From Crambe crambe (Eukaryota > Porifera > Demospongiae > Poecilosclerida > Crambeidae), in the NCBI GenBank assembly GCA_963924555.1, contig OZ004581.1, positions 682,001-746,000 of the forward strand: DNA of 64,000 bases. Reading direction: 5' to 3'. The translations under genes were made by a program, and so were the position numbers. This document shows, one piece after another, positions 1 to 20,206 of the stretch. Each line of letters opens with the position of its first letter. The first letter of the stretch is position 1. The notes beneath the pieces are model-generated. The model had not been told where the DNA came from. It ran no database searches and saw nothing but the letters and a program-made list of their open reading frames with translations.

Positions 1-127
1 AGGCGAGTGTATAAGCATTCTAACCAACTAATACTTTCATTCCATCCATTTTAACTATTTACAAATAAGTAACTGCTTGCAGCACTTCTGATCTGGGGGG
101 TGGTGTGTATTCGTATTCTTCTCTTTA

Positions 128-508
128 AGGCCACATCAACTTAATTACTTGTTTATCATCCCCTCCCTCTCCAATTTTTGCTCTTCTGGATTTTTAATTT
201 TATTTCTACTGAGCATGTGCATGGTGTACTTTACTTGAAATTTAGGCGTGATTTTCAGTGTAATTTCAATTTTGGTGGCTATTAAATTATGGTGTTTATT
301 ATTCTTCAAGTAAAGTGTGCAGCTACTACTTTTAACTTGTTTTTATGACTTTTTTGTGGAACTACAGCTTTTTGTATGTTTTCATAATGATAGCTTTTTA
401 AACAGGTGCCATGGAAACCAATAAAAAATAAAAATAAAAGCCTCCCCCCCCTCTCCTAATTTTTGAAGAAATTAGGATGATAAACAAGTAATTAATTTGA
501 TGTGGCCT
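128..508. mobile_element. MITE-like element with about 32-bp terminal inverted repeats
   Basis: The left end (AGGCCACATCAA, continuing to about 160) reappears inverted at 477-508 with few mismatches. The interior has no coding frame. The element ends just before the acceptor of the following exon. No clear target duplication is visible, so the superfamily is not assigned. Confidence 0.7.
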
Positions 509-514
509 AACCAG

Positions 515-675
515 GTTTGCAGCATTTTGGCTATCAGGATGTGCTTCTCCTGAGACAATTCCTCTCACCTGAGGGTTACATCTTAAACCGCAGAGTGACT
601 AAAGTGTGCCCCAAAATTCAGAAAAGAATAGAAAAGTGCATTAAACGCTCTCGGAAAGAAGGTGCAGTGTACTGA
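515..675 (+). CDS. MRPS18A: Mitochondrial ribosomal protein S18A, terminal exon (partial gene)
   Basis: This is the 3' coding exon of a mitochondrial small-subunit ribosomal protein of the bS18 family; the rest of the gene lies upstream of the window. After an acceptor CAG at 512-514 (an alternative is at 520-522) the frame reads YQDVLLLRQFLSPEG and then RVTKVCPKIQKRIEKCIKR, ending at a TGA at 673-675. The pattern 'DVLLL-QF--P-G---R-VT--C----RKIE-C' is characteristic of S18A rather than the shorter S18C. An AATAAA-type signal follows at about 967-973. The product would act in mitochondrial translation. The upstream intron contains the MITE at 128-508. Confidence 0.75.
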
Positions 676-1199
676 TCAATGCAACTGAAACCTGTGCATG
701 AATTTGGATTAAAATAGTGTGCATCATTTGGAATTTAATGACCCTTTGCAGGTTTACTCCCAAATTTTAAGGAAAAAAAGAAGAAAAGAACTAGATTGTC
801 ACCTTTGAATTCATCATAATCTTTTCATTCTCTTTTTGAAATTATGTAATATAACATTTGTGCTTAAAGATGAATACAGATTCAAGAAGAAAGCTTTCAT
901 ATTAAATGAAAGCTGTACATGGAGTAAATGACACACTTTAATGTCGTCAGATATACATAATGAATATAAATAAAGTGTGAAAAAAAGAGGAAAAAAATGA
1001 AGACTGTAGAGGTTCTGGTTCTGAATGCTAAATTACTCAGTAGGATAAGGAACAAAAGATGCTTATAAAGTATTACATAGAGAACCGTTTGTCATCATAC
1101 CTATGTACGAGAGATTTATAATACTAATTTTTTTTGTGTGTTTGAAGGAAATAAGCCTATTGATAATAAACACTCTAATATTCCCCCCAAGGATGTGGA
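676..1199. other. Intergenic region between two convergent genes
   Basis: AT-rich sequence holding the 3' untranslated ends of the MRPS18A-like gene (+) and the calcineurin gene (-). I see no further coding frame. Confidence 0.6.
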
Positions 1200-8895
<7,696 letters not shown>

Positions 8896-9307
8896 GTGAC
8901 AAACTAAATACCCAGCTTCCTTCGTTGGCTTTCTGTTTTTATTTCGTCTGTCCTCCTTTCTAGTACTTAATATGACCTAGAGACCGCCAAAATTGTCCGG
9001 GCAGCAACGACTGGAGGTGCAAGGGTTATTGCTCAACCTAGCTAGCTTGACCTGAACTCATGAACTCAGTTTCAATATCCTTCGTCGAACACCTATGTGA
9101 CGAAATTTCCAGCTTCGTTCTGCCTCGTCGCTTGCAATGGCTCCCAAAGCAACTTCCTCCGACTTTCCTTTTCTTTTCCTATTTGACTTTCTCTTCCGCA
9201 GCCGCCATATAAAAAAGTTCTTGGATTTTCACCCGGATAAATTTTACAGCTCGCCCGTACAAATAGTGGCCGCTGTATCCATGGCAATACAGATTCAATA
9301 ATCGATC
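8896..9307. promoter_or_regulatory. Bidirectional promoter between calcineurin A and the C2orf81-like gene
   Basis: The two start codons diverge across 412 bp. A TATA-like CATATAAAAAAG lies at 9206-9217, following GCCGCCAT. GTATCCATGGCAAT at 9275-9288 resembles an RFX X-box, the element found in many ciliary gene promoters. Motif assignments are by eye. Confidence 0.5.
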
Positions 9308-9752
9308 ATGGCCTCTAAGGGCAAGAAAGATAAGCATTTGAAGTCTACGCCGGAGATAGAGATCGACACCGTGCAGAAGGATATCGTCCCTGGAAAATTA
9401 TCCGAAAAGGAGTGGTAAGAATTACCAAATGTTAGCTTTAGCAAGTATAGCTAGCTGGCTAGCTTGAGCTAGCAGCTCCACTACTCGGAGATATTCTTTC
9501 CTCTCTAGCCTATCATTGACTCTGCTATGGTAATGATGTCCTGAATATTGTAACCTGTCCCTAAATTTGAGACTATTAATCTTTCGTCATATTGATACAA
9601 CCAAAAAATTAATCACAAAGCAAAAAAGCAATATGTCACAACACATAAAGGATAAACAATGTCATCAGAATCCTCTCTCTGAGGAACTCAGTCCTTTACG
9701 GTACAGAGAATAATAGTGATAGTTCTTTATACAAAAATTAGTAGCAGAATTC

Positions 9753-9791
<39 letters not shown>

Positions 9792-12700
9792 ATAATAATA
9801 ATAACTAGGAGTGAAGGTAATGGACTTACTACCAGACTCATATGCAACATCACTACTATTAACAGTAGTAGCACTAGTATAAGTAGTAACATCATTATCA
9901 TTCAATACTGTAAGTACGTCGGCTCTGCTATAGATGTTACGAACTCTGCACCGAAAGGTGGTTTTATTCAATTTACTATGACAAGATATATTCAATATAC
10001 TTGTTTGATTGATAGTGAGCACAGATAGCATCAAATATGATAGATTTCTTGACGACCATCCTTTTCCCTAATGATATTTGTGAAGTTTCTAGGCAATACA
10101 TATCTACAGTACATCTGGATATAGTCACCTGATGTACACTCAAAGTTTTCAGGCTCCCAGATAAAACCTGCATGTAAATCAATAGCAAAAAAATTTGAAT
10201 CCATCATGATGACAATGTCTCTCACACTATTTTTTTACCTTGTTGAGCATAGGAAGAAGCAGCAATAAATGCCACTACAAGTATAACAGAGATAATATGC
10301 AACATGGTCTTCTTGCTAATGCTAATAGCTAGAGGTCACCTGGCAATTTTGCTTTTTAGTAATTTTCACAGTGTCTTTTTATAGGCAATGCTTAGTCATT
10401 GTGTTTGTTTGTAAGCAAGTTATTTATAGCAGATTTGTTATTTATATTAAACACACGTATATGTATATCACATGACCTGTGAATCTGTGAACCCGTCTAG
10501 TCATAATGAATAAAAAGAGCTGTTGTAATATTAAATCCATGAATCTTTAAATTATTTTAGGAATGAGTTGATTAGTGTTGATGAAGGAATAGGGATAGTC
10601 TATGAGTTACTTGGTGAAATTGTGGAAGAGGCATGCGATATCCTCTACAACCACCACCTGGAGAGAGAAATCTATCCTTATGCTGTGAAAGAAGCCAAAA
10701 AGACTATCCTCAAAATCATAGATGTAAGAACATTATTAGAAACCCAGAGGCTAATATATAGGGTAAATTATAATATTACCTGCAGTTACAGTTTGTAGCT
10801 CGTGATCCTGGAGAGCTGTATACAGAATCTGATCCCTCGTGGCTCCCCGATGAAGGTAGGCTGAATCATTCTGGACATCCTGTCAGTGTTAGCTGCACCA
10901 TACTTTTATTTTCAGAACCAGTACCTCCTAAGATGGACTCGTGGGGGTGTGGAGCAGTACCCCTTGTTTCTGAAGAATCCATATCTTCTTCCATAGAACC
11001 TGAAGAACAAATTAAAATACTTGAAAATGAACGACTTTTGTGAGTTTGCGAAATAGATATAGCTTCAATAATTCATGTACAATGGCCCTGGAACTCCTCT
11101 ATTCTGAGACACCTCTGTATACAATGGAACCCTCTATTCCCTATTCCAACCCTATACAGTGGAACCCCTCCATTCCAACCCCCTGAAATGGAGACACCTC
11201 TGTATACAGTGGAACCCCTCTATTCCAACCCCCTGAAATGGAGACACCTCTGTATACAGTGGAACCCCTCCATTCCAACCCCCTGAATGGAGACACCTCT
11301 GTATACAGTGGAACCCCTCCATTCCAACCCCCTGAATGGAGACACCTCTGTATACAGTGGAACCCCTCTATTCCAACCCCCTGAAATGGAGACACCTCTG
11401 TATACAGTGGAACCCCTCTATTCCAACCCCCTGAAATGGAGATACCTCTGTATACAGTGGAACCCCTCTATTCCAACCCCCTGAAATGGAGACACCTCTG
11501 TATACAGTGGAACCCCTCTATTCCAACCCCCTGAAATGGAGACACCTCTGTATACAGTGGACTCCATCCCCTGAATATGGAAATGGAGATGCCTAATAGT
11601 ACAGTGGAACTCCTACTCCAACCCCCTAGAACGGATTACAATGACTATTCATTATTTTAGATCTCCTGTGGAACAATATGACTCTTCTTCAATGCCCTCC
11701 AGAAGTATAATTTCATCTCCTACTGCTACTCTAACTGCTACTCCAACTTCAGAAAATAAAGTAAGTAACCTTAATTGTTCTCCTTCCTCCAGTCTTCAAT
11801 CCCCTCCTTTGACATGATCATATCCAATCATCACAGCAGGTGCATGTAAAATTGAAGAGACAACCAGTATTAGGGCGCCCTCAGGTTAGAATGGTGGCCT
11901 TGGACAAACCTCCTCCCTATGGTGGAACAGCAGAAGATGAATTCAGTGAAGAAGATCTGCAGGTAGGTGCACTATAATGATAATGAGTGGGGCTAGAGCT
12001 ATATGTATAGATCAGATCTTATTAAGGGTACATGTTATATAAAGTTTAAAACACCTTTACCAATAATAGTTCTAAAGTTGACCACTAATAAGGAAATTCG
12101 CAACTTACCTAATAAGCTAATTATAATAAGCTTATAAAGCTAATTGTCATAATAGGCTAACTAATAGCACCTTACCTAATAAGCTGACTACACCTTACCT
12201 AATAAATTTGACCACACCTTACCTAATTACATGATCACACCTTATAATGATTGTCCAGTACTATAATTTATAGTTACTCAACACACACTGTTATTAGCAG
12301 TCACAGCGCCCACGTTCTCCATTTCACATTCCCGATCCTCTTGGAGTCCGGCCCTCTTCTGCCAAGGAATTAGCAAAGCCTGCACCCTTTGGTCTCAAGC
12401 CTGCTCAGATACAGATGATGAAAGAAGTCAAGTACGACCGTTACGGAAACATCGTGGAAATGCTCAAACTGGACCCTAACGAGTTTCCTTCTCATCGGTA
12501 AGTATGTAGAATGGAATTCTTCAAACTTTAATGAGGAATTTTTATCCTTTCCACCAACAAAAATGCCAGCTTTGCATGTGATGCGTATTGTGTATGGCAG
12601 GATATTTTCATTCATGGTTTTTCTAAAATTTGAAGTAACAGTAGACCATTTGTTGTTGTTGTGGTTGTTGTTGTTCTTTTTATTTGTATCCCAAATCACA

Positions 12701-13976
12701 AATCTACGAAATTATTATCCCCATGAAGATTTCTGTTTAATATACTTTAATGGAATGCTATTGTCCCATATAGTCTTATCATGATAATAATGGTGAAAAC
12801 AATAAGTGAATGTGAATCCTTTCTCACTTTCTCGTCATTTTGTTTTTAGCACTCGTACAAATGTGTCTGTGATACGCCCTCTATCAGATCTCCACAGCAG
12901 GCTATCCAAATATTCTTATCAACTTAAACCACTTCCAAAGACAAGCATAGCCAACAAACCAAAAAAATCATCACTCAAATCAAGACAGTCCCGCTTCAAA
13001 GCTGGGTTGGAATTGGATTCCGATGAAGAAGATGCTGGTCCACCTAAGCCTGGACCTCAAAGAAAAGCCAGAGTAGTCCTGCCCTCTGCCACTGGACTCT
13101 CAAGAAGATTAAGTAGCAAACGCTTTCCTGAAAAACCCACAATACCATCAATGGTATTATACAGCTAGCTATTGAAACCAGTGGAAACCAGTGATGAGTT
13201 TAAATCCCCCCAAATTCCTGTTTTCTGGGTCTGCTACTACAACTAAATAATGGACACATTTTTAGGACCCAGCCTTTCATCTTTTGTAAAGAGGTTATCT
13301 TTTTGAGGTTATTTCGTACAGAGTATAAAGGTACAATTAAGTTGTCCTTTGTTGAGAGGTTTGTCCGCTTTATTGGAGGTTCCACTGTATAGGAAGGGTA
13401 GGGTTCTCCAGTTTAGAATCAGATGTCAGTTATAATATTAGTTACCCCCATTAGGTTGACACAATAGATCCTCTTCCAGGAGTGACAGTAATAGAAGGTG
13501 AAAGGTCGGTGCAAGGCCCTGCCCATCACTACCTCCCTCCCACTTCCCCTCGACACAAATTGAGACCTGTGAAGCCCCTGGAAGAGGACGAGGACGGGGA
13601 TGACCATGAGTACCACCATCGTGGGTCAACTTTGACATCGCAAGACAGAAAAAAGTACTATAAAGAATTGAAAGAGAGACAGCAAAAAACTCAAGAAACA
13701 GGAGGACAAGGAAAGAGAGTTCCGGTTGTGGGACGTGAAGGATTAGGACAAGGAAAGAAAATTCCTGTAGTAGGGCGTGAAGGATTAGGACAAGGAAAGA
13801 AAATTCCTGTAGGACGTGAAGGTCTAGGACAAGGGAGGAAAATTCCTGTGGGTGTAAGAAATGAAGGACCAAGACAAGGGAAAGAGAAAAAGAAAAAAAA
13901 TACTCTCGTCACAAAACCACATGATGTCAAACAATACAGCACCAATTTTGTACATCCTACTCGAGTAACGTCATAG
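9308..13976 (+). CDS. C2orf81: C2orf81-like protein
   Basis: Nine exons: 9308-9414, 10561-10723, 10792-10855, 10916-11039, 11661-11760, 11840-11962 (the acceptor could be three bases earlier), 12301-12497, 12850-13153 and 13455-13976. They total 1704 nt, or 567 residues, in phase throughout. The N-terminal part (KDIVPGKLSEKEW, then VDEGIGIVYELLGEI, then FVARDPGE) matches the conserved core of vertebrate C2orf81, a protein of unknown biochemical role. The middle and C-terminal parts are low complexity, with a short repeat GREGLGQGKKIPV present about four times in the last exon and a basic KEKKKKN stretch. No catalytic motif was seen. Intron 4 contains a minisatellite (11095-11625). The X-box-like site in its promoter fits a ciliary or sperm role, but that is inference. 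Confidence 0.8.
9830..10305 (-). pseudogene. Small secreted Ig-like gene or fragment inside the C2orf81-like intron 1, apparently frameshifted
   Basis: On the minus strand an ATG at 10305 opens a 22-residue signal-peptide-like segment (MLHIISVILVVAFIAASSYA) with a donor after 10239. A second exon begins at 10167 and reads FECTSGDYIQMYCRY and then IREKDG before stopping at 10031. Immediately past that stop a different frame continues like an Ig-fold strand pair (LTINQTSILNISCHS, then TFRCRVRN), up to a good GTAAGT donor at 9829. One frame change therefore separates two halves of one Ig-like domain. It could instead be a functional 67-residue secreted protein, or have an intron I have missed. 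Confidence 0.4.
11095..11625. repeat. 50-bp minisatellite, about 10 units (locus 1 of 3)
   Basis: Each unit contains TATACAGTGGAACCCCTC and CCTGAAATGGAGACACCTCT. It is the same unit as in the large array at 48001-49455 and the short one at 56190-56370. It is intronic in the C2orf81-like gene. Confidence 0.95.
13245..13389. mobile_element. pogo/Tigger-like MITE copy
   Basis: The right end is GGAGGTTCCACTG followed by TA. The interior matches the copies at 40258-40410 and 49862-49998. The left end is degraded. It lies in the last intron of the C2orf81-like gene. Confidence 0.6.
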
Positions 13977-14207
13977 CAAAACAAAGTAGATGTAGCTTTT
14001 ATTGAATCTTTTAAAAAAATGTAATCAATCATTATAGAAACAACATGCATTTTGTGAGCTAAGTAAAAAATAATTGTGGTTCAAAAAAAAACAACAAAAA
14101 ACATTACCATAATATGACATGTACTTATCAATACATGCATACGTACATTATAAAATCGATGAGCTTCATAATACACAAAATGTGCACATTTCTGAGTCAA
14201 AATTTAA

Positions 14208-16513
14208 CTATTCTCGTGCCATGGAGAGAGCACTTGGTGGCTTCAGTTCCTGATTGACCATAATTATCACACATTATGTCACATAGAATGGAATCAATCT
14301 GAGACTAATTAAAGCCCAGTCTTCCCTATATAAAACACACTTACCTGAGCTTCTTGGGCCAAAATACAAAATGGGCAGAACAGAGACAGCAGAATATCAT
14401 TGAAAAAAGTTCCCTAAGGAAAAAAAAAATAATGATGCTAAGGTGATCAGGTACTTCCTGGAATCAAGCATAATGGAGGCATATTCATAATGAGAATAAT
14501 AGGAGCTGCTGCAAGCCTGAAAACAAAGACTTCACTCTCTACTGCCTGAGGTGGTTTCTTGCTACACTGTGACAGTGTCTAGCTATAACCTACCTAAGAC
14601 CTGTGATTTTCTCACATATATGATATGATATGGACAACTACATGCAGCTGTTAGTTTGTGGCAATGGCTAAGCTACTTCTAGCTCTGCTACTGCTACTGG
14701 TGGACTGGGACAAGCATAATCATTAGCTTATTTAAGGGAATAATTGGGAATAACTGAAGAAATCTTGAGCATAATCTACCTAAGCCCTGGGTAGCTAGAT
14801 TGTTTAATTGTGGGAGATCAAGGAACTAACAATAATGAAACCCTGAAAAAAAAATTTGTGACTAAAAATAATATACAAACCTCAGTCATGCATGCATCCC
14901 CAAAAGGGATTGAGATATATGGAGGCTTACCTCTATGCTTTTTTTCTCTCTTATTTTTCCTCTGACAACAGAGAAACAGTACACATTGAGTATAGGGACC
15001 AGTGTGAAGAGGCCGTGAGCTAGACAGCTCTCTCCCACTGCTTCAGCATTTTTTCCAGCAGTGTAGCAAGGGACGAAGAACGCCACAAGGCCTATAGGAC
15101 AGGCAGAAAGGGTATATCATGACTATCAAGATTGAGAAGTCAGTCTTGACCAATAACTTGGGTTTCCATTATGTTTTCCCAGGACGAACATTAGTATAAC
15201 AGGACAGATATAACCATAACAGGACAGATATTAGCATAGCAGAACAGATAATTAGTATGTAATCATAACAGAATGGAGATTAGGACAGTTTCTGAAGTCA
15301 TAGCTGAGCAGCACGTCACCTACATAATCATGTTGTACTAGATGAAAAGTCCATCCTTATTAGATGATACAAAAAGCTAGGCTAGGGCTAGGGCTAGGGC
15401 TAGAGCTAGGGCTATGTTGTATAGTAGCAGTCCCATAAAGGTGACTGTTATAACCAGGTTCCACTGTGCAAAAGGGTCACCTCTGTATACACACAGTGAT
15501 ACCAGTTCAGTCAAAAGCTAGCTAGGACGACCATTACAAAAGGGCCACCTCTGTATAGCAGCCACTTTGTTCAGTCCCAATAAACATCTGTCCTAGTAAG
15601 CTTCTATGGATGCTATGAGGAAATATTAAGCCATCTAACTCCACCCAACATAATAACAATATAAAAACAGAGCCAATAGGAAAAAAATGTTCTGCATGAC
15701 AGCTGCTCAATGGGTAGTTAAGGGCTGTTTCTCAGAGTTGGTCTCTGTCTTCAAAAAACAATAACAAAAATTACTGAGTTTCTGCAGTTAAATGTACTAG
15801 AGTCCAGCAGCATTAAAGGATTAGAAAAGATGAAGGGGAAGGACCCACGATACTTTTTTTTTCAATCTTGAGATGGCTCTTTACTATATGACCACATACT
15901 GACTGCAACCATAGTAACAATGTTCATTACAAGGTATGAAGCAGTAGAACTCAAAAATGTATTGGGAGAGAACCCTGTTCAATCTTATCCAAAATGATGT
16001 GCGAGCCACAGTTTATAAAACACACTATTAAAAGATCACATTTCCTTTCAAAAGTAAAAAAAAAAAGCTGACCATTATTAACTGGTGATACTGTTGTTGT
16101 ATAGTCTACCAGAAGTAAAAAGAGGTACCATTTTTAGAGATGGACTAGACGCCCATCTCCCTGGATCCTGCCAACACTGTATGGTGGTGCTATAGTGTAT
16201 AGCATACTACTGATACTATAGAGAAGTCTATATAAGAATAGTCTGATAGGGCCATTTGGGGTGCATACTCTTTCATGTTACAACTTCACAAAACTCAAAA
16301 CTTCCAATGCTGTTCAAAATTCAATGTCTTTGATAGCTAATGTAACAAGTTGAAAAACACACTGTCAGTCAATTAGCTTTCACTTTGTGTAGTACTTCAC
16401 AAACTCTTGTTCCATTCTACATACTAGATTAGAACTGAAAAGTGAATGAACTTACATACAGACATATCGGAAAAACAGCCAAAGAGGCCCTGCTGCCACA
16501 ATCCTCCTGACAT
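14208..16513 (-). CDS. PLAC8-domain protein, copy A
   Basis: Four exons: 16456-16513, 14931-15091, 14345-14413 and 14208-14249, giving 330 nt or 109 residues, all in phase. It starts MSGGLWQQGLFGCFSD. The core PCYTAGKNAEAVGESC, the RGKIREKKSIE stretch and the cysteine segment CPFCILAQEAQ are diagnostic of the PLAC8 (cornifelin) family of small Cys-rich proteins. Animal members are poorly understood; some family members affect metal content or cell size. The two hydrophobic stretches around the Cys motifs may contact membranes. It converges on the C2orf81-like gene (232 bp apart). Introns contain GGGCTA repeats (15373-15415) and a partial MITE end near 15475. Confidence 0.9.
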
Positions 16514-17033
16514 GATGCTTCAATGCTCACTCTCTGAAATCTAGCAATTATAATATATAGATAAAATTTGGATATCAGGAGCTAGCTAGATAGAGGAAGG
16601 AAACAGGGCTAGGCTAGCTATTCTCCTATCGCTCGAGCTCGAAGCGAATTGCCAGAACAAGGGAGAGTTTCCAGGCCGGTTGATTTACTGTAGCTATGGA
16701 CATAATGTAGACTTTTTACTTACTTATCAATGGATTAATTGATTTCCTGTCCGAGTCTTCCACCTCTTCTCGATCTCTTATTAGACTTAGCCCACGTTTG
16801 CAGATTGTGTTGTTTCAGCAATGATTATTCACACGCATGCGCATAATGACATACAACAACTAATAGTCTCAGTCACCAGACAACTGTACCAATCTGATAA
16901 TTTTCTTGTTTACAAACCACACAGATAGTATGATTCTTGTTCATTCACACTAACAGCAACAACAAAAATAATTAACTAAAAAGTGATGTAGTATTCAGAA
17001 TTTAGTAGTTAGTACAAATGTTCCAAGCACTCC

Positions 17034-18867
17034 TTACTCCCTGGCCATCGCATTAGATCCAGGACCATTCACTTCCTGTACAATTAAATCAAGAAGTTAC
17101 ACCTACGATAATCACATTGAAGCCAGGACTCTTAATCTTGTTGTGTGCCATGCTAATAGCTACAGATAATACTGGAACTTTTGTAAGATACAAATTAACT
17201 GCCACTCTAAACAGTCCAACTGACACGTCAGGGCCTAGATAATTTTTGGTAGGGGTGCAGATTGCCAGAATTTAGTAAATTGACTCTGGTGCATTCTGCT
17301 TTTGTACATGTAGCCAAAGGGGATTCTGATTTGTTGCTTTTGCCAAAGGAGATTTTTATCAAACAAACACTGAACGTTTCAGTACATGGTGTCATATACA
17401 CAAGATGGGGGAAGTCAACATGTCGCTCGGGAGTGAATCGTGTGTATGCTGGCAGGACTGGATCTTATCGCTATTAGAGTGTGGATTAAATTACATACCA
17501 TAGCTTCTTGGGCCAGAGCACAACGATCACAAAAGAAAACTAATAGCAGATCACTCGAACATGTGCCCTGTGAAGAAAAGAGAAACAGTTGAGAAATAGT
17601 TATCATCTATATTTAGTCATGAAAAAAAGAGAGGTAGCCCCTCCAGTATCAAATAATGCATTGATTGTGGACACTTTGGGATCTTAGAAATTGTAGATTG
17701 GAGAAGTGTCCGTAATACAGAGGTCAAATAATACACCAAAGTACAGTGGGTTCTCTGTAATAGTTCACCCTTTAATAGTCCCCACTGACTTTGTACAGCC
17801 ATAATTAAGTGATACATGTACTGTACAATCTTATGTGCACCTGCTGTTCAAGAGACCAGAAAATGGCTACCATATAAGCACAAGTAGTGAAGCAAATTCT
17901 GCTCCAAGAGCACCCGCTCAATTAAGAATGTAAGGGTAAGGCCAATTAGAGAGAGAGAGACCCAGTATAGTTTGGGAATTTGATGCTACCAGTAACACGC
18001 ACATTCAGTTTTTAAGTACCATGCAACTTTAAATTAGTCATAGATAGAAAGATATCCTCTTGTGTATTGACTACATGAATGTACTGCAACTATGCTAAAT
18101 ATGTGTAGAGACATCCACTTCTTGTACAAACTGTCATGTAAAACTAGTATACAGCTTAGATGATAGAGACCACACATCATTAGCAACCTCAGACACCTAC
18201 TGTACTGGTACATGGTATCAATTCAAATTACATAGGCATAGAGAAGAGCTTGCCACATTCCTATTATGGCAGTTGCTATTATCTTGATCCCAGAGTGTGA
18301 TAAGAGTACTCATCTTCACCTTTCATGGACCACTCAAAGTCATGTGATAAGCCCAATATACTGCAACCTTCAAGTCCCTTGGTATTGGTCGTTAGTATAA
18401 GGCTGAGGCTCTGGAGTAGCTAGTGGCTAAGAACAATAGGGCTATGGAAACATAAATTTTATTCTTCCCCAGCCACAAAATTAATACTTCAAGGCCCTGC
18501 ATCTTGTTTGTCCCACCTCTTGTTTGGATCAACAAGTTACTTTCTAAGGCTCTAAGGCCCTAACAACTACCCAAAGAACCTTTGATATCTTACCTCTATG
18601 CCTTTTTGTTCCCTGATCTTCCCTCGAGTGACAGTATGAGCATAAACGTACACAGGCCAGATGAGGAATGTCAAGCCACACAGAAGACAGTTGTCACCTA
18701 CGGCCTCTGCATTCTTCCCCAGTGTGTAGCAAGGCACAAAGAACGACAGAATACCTATTTAAAAGAGCGAGAGCTTGGATTAATAAAAGCAGCTGTCTTG
18801 ATCTTGACTTACATGTTGTGCAGTCACTGAAGCAGTTGCAAAGTTCGTTAGTCCACTGGCGACTCAT
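17034..18867 (-). CDS. PLAC8-domain protein, copy B
   Basis: Four exons: 18813-18867, 18594-18754, 17499-17567 and 17034-17075, giving 327 nt or 108 residues. It starts MSRQWTNELCNCFSDC and carries PCYTLGKNAEAVGDNC, RGKIREQKGIE and CDRCALAQEAM, the PLAC8 pattern. The intron positions and phases are identical to copy A, so the two are tandem duplicates. The split cysteine codon (T|GT) at the first junction is shared by copies B, C and E; copy A splits the same codon as T|GC. Confidence 0.9.
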
Positions 18868-19150
18868 GATTTCTTAACAGTTTTTTTTGGAAGAACACAG
18901 CGATCTCGAGATGACAAAAAGCAAAGTGATCGTTAATTAGTTCAAAAGGTCGCGCGATTGTATCATCACTAGCTACTGAGCATGCGTAGAGAATATAGCC
19001 GCTTATCTTAATTCGGATCCCGCCACCGTGCACCACCTTTAAAGAATTCATACGGTTTTAAAAGTTATTAGGTACAATGTCAATGTAAAAGTTAGTACGG
19101 CACTTTATTTCTACAAGACACACTACAAATAAAAGAGTTACTAATGACAT

Positions 19151-19710
19151 CTATTCACGAGAGATGCTTTGTCCACCAGGAGGTTTCAATTCCTGCATTA
19201 AAAGAAATTAATATGAAATTTGCAGTCCTTTTTTTTTTTTCAAACCACACTATAGCTAAATGGCTTACCTGGGCCTCTTGAACAAGCGCACAAAGACCGC
19301 AGAACAAATGCATAAGCAAATCCATCAAACATGATCCCTCGATTCCTTTTTGTTCTCGGATTCTTCCACGCAGAGTTGCAAGGCAGTAGAAGTTCAAAAT
19401 GGGCACGAAAAAGGCGAGGGCGTATTTTACACAACTTTCGCCGAGCTGCTCAGCATTCTTTCCGAAAGTGTAGCAGGGCACGAAGTATGTGATGACACCT
19501 GCAAAATCGGGATAGTAAAGATCAATTTTTTGCTATATAGCTAGCTAGATACATTTCTTTTTGCAGTAGCTAGCGCTCTTCTAAATAGCTGCTATCAAAT
19601 ATAATGGCTAGCTATAGCTATAGTTACATTGAAAATTTATAATAGCTACACTTACAGATTCCAATATCATCAAAGCACCCGCAAAGTCCGTGTTGCCAGT
19701 CGTTCGACAT
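19151..19710 (-). CDS. PLAC8-domain protein, copy C
   Basis: Three exons: 19656-19710, 19269-19498 and 19151-19192, giving 108 residues. The 230-nt central exon equals exons 2 plus 3 of copies A and B (161 + 69 nt), so one intron is absent here. Motifs seen are PCYTFGKNAEQLGESC, RGRIREQKGIEGSC and CGLCALVQEAQ. It ends ELKPPGGQSISRE. Confidence 0.9.
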
Positions 19711-20206
19711 ATTTTAACTGAAGATTGTAGCTACGTACTTCTCGGCAAAAAAAGAGTGACAAGAATTTCACCAAAAGCTGAGACTGCTACTTATGGCGCA
19801 AAACTTGCTATATGTACATGTATATGTACGTACGTCACGATACCAGCGCAGCGCGCGCCGCACACGCCCATTGCGTTGCCTAGGCCTATAGCAATAATTT
19901 GTTGATCATTAATTCACAGCTACAGGTTTATAGCAGAAAGTGATAATAAGTCTCTAATTTATAAATATTCAAAATAATTATGGGGAGCAGACTGCACAAT
20001 TGGCATTCCCTGCCACCATCAGTGATTATAGTCAAATTATTTAACAAGACACCACACTGTAGGAAATGTGATTGATTGAGAGATGCTTTGGCTACCAGGA
20101 GGTTTTACTTCCTGCATTAAAAGAAATTATTATGAAGTTGCAGTTGTTGGTTTTTTTGTTGTTTTTTTTGTACAATTACACTATAAAAACAAATGTGTAA
20201 AAACAA

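Noticed and set aside
9665..9901. Leucine/isoleucine-rich frame resembling membrane helices
   Set aside because: Mostly translation of a TTA/TAA microsatellite.
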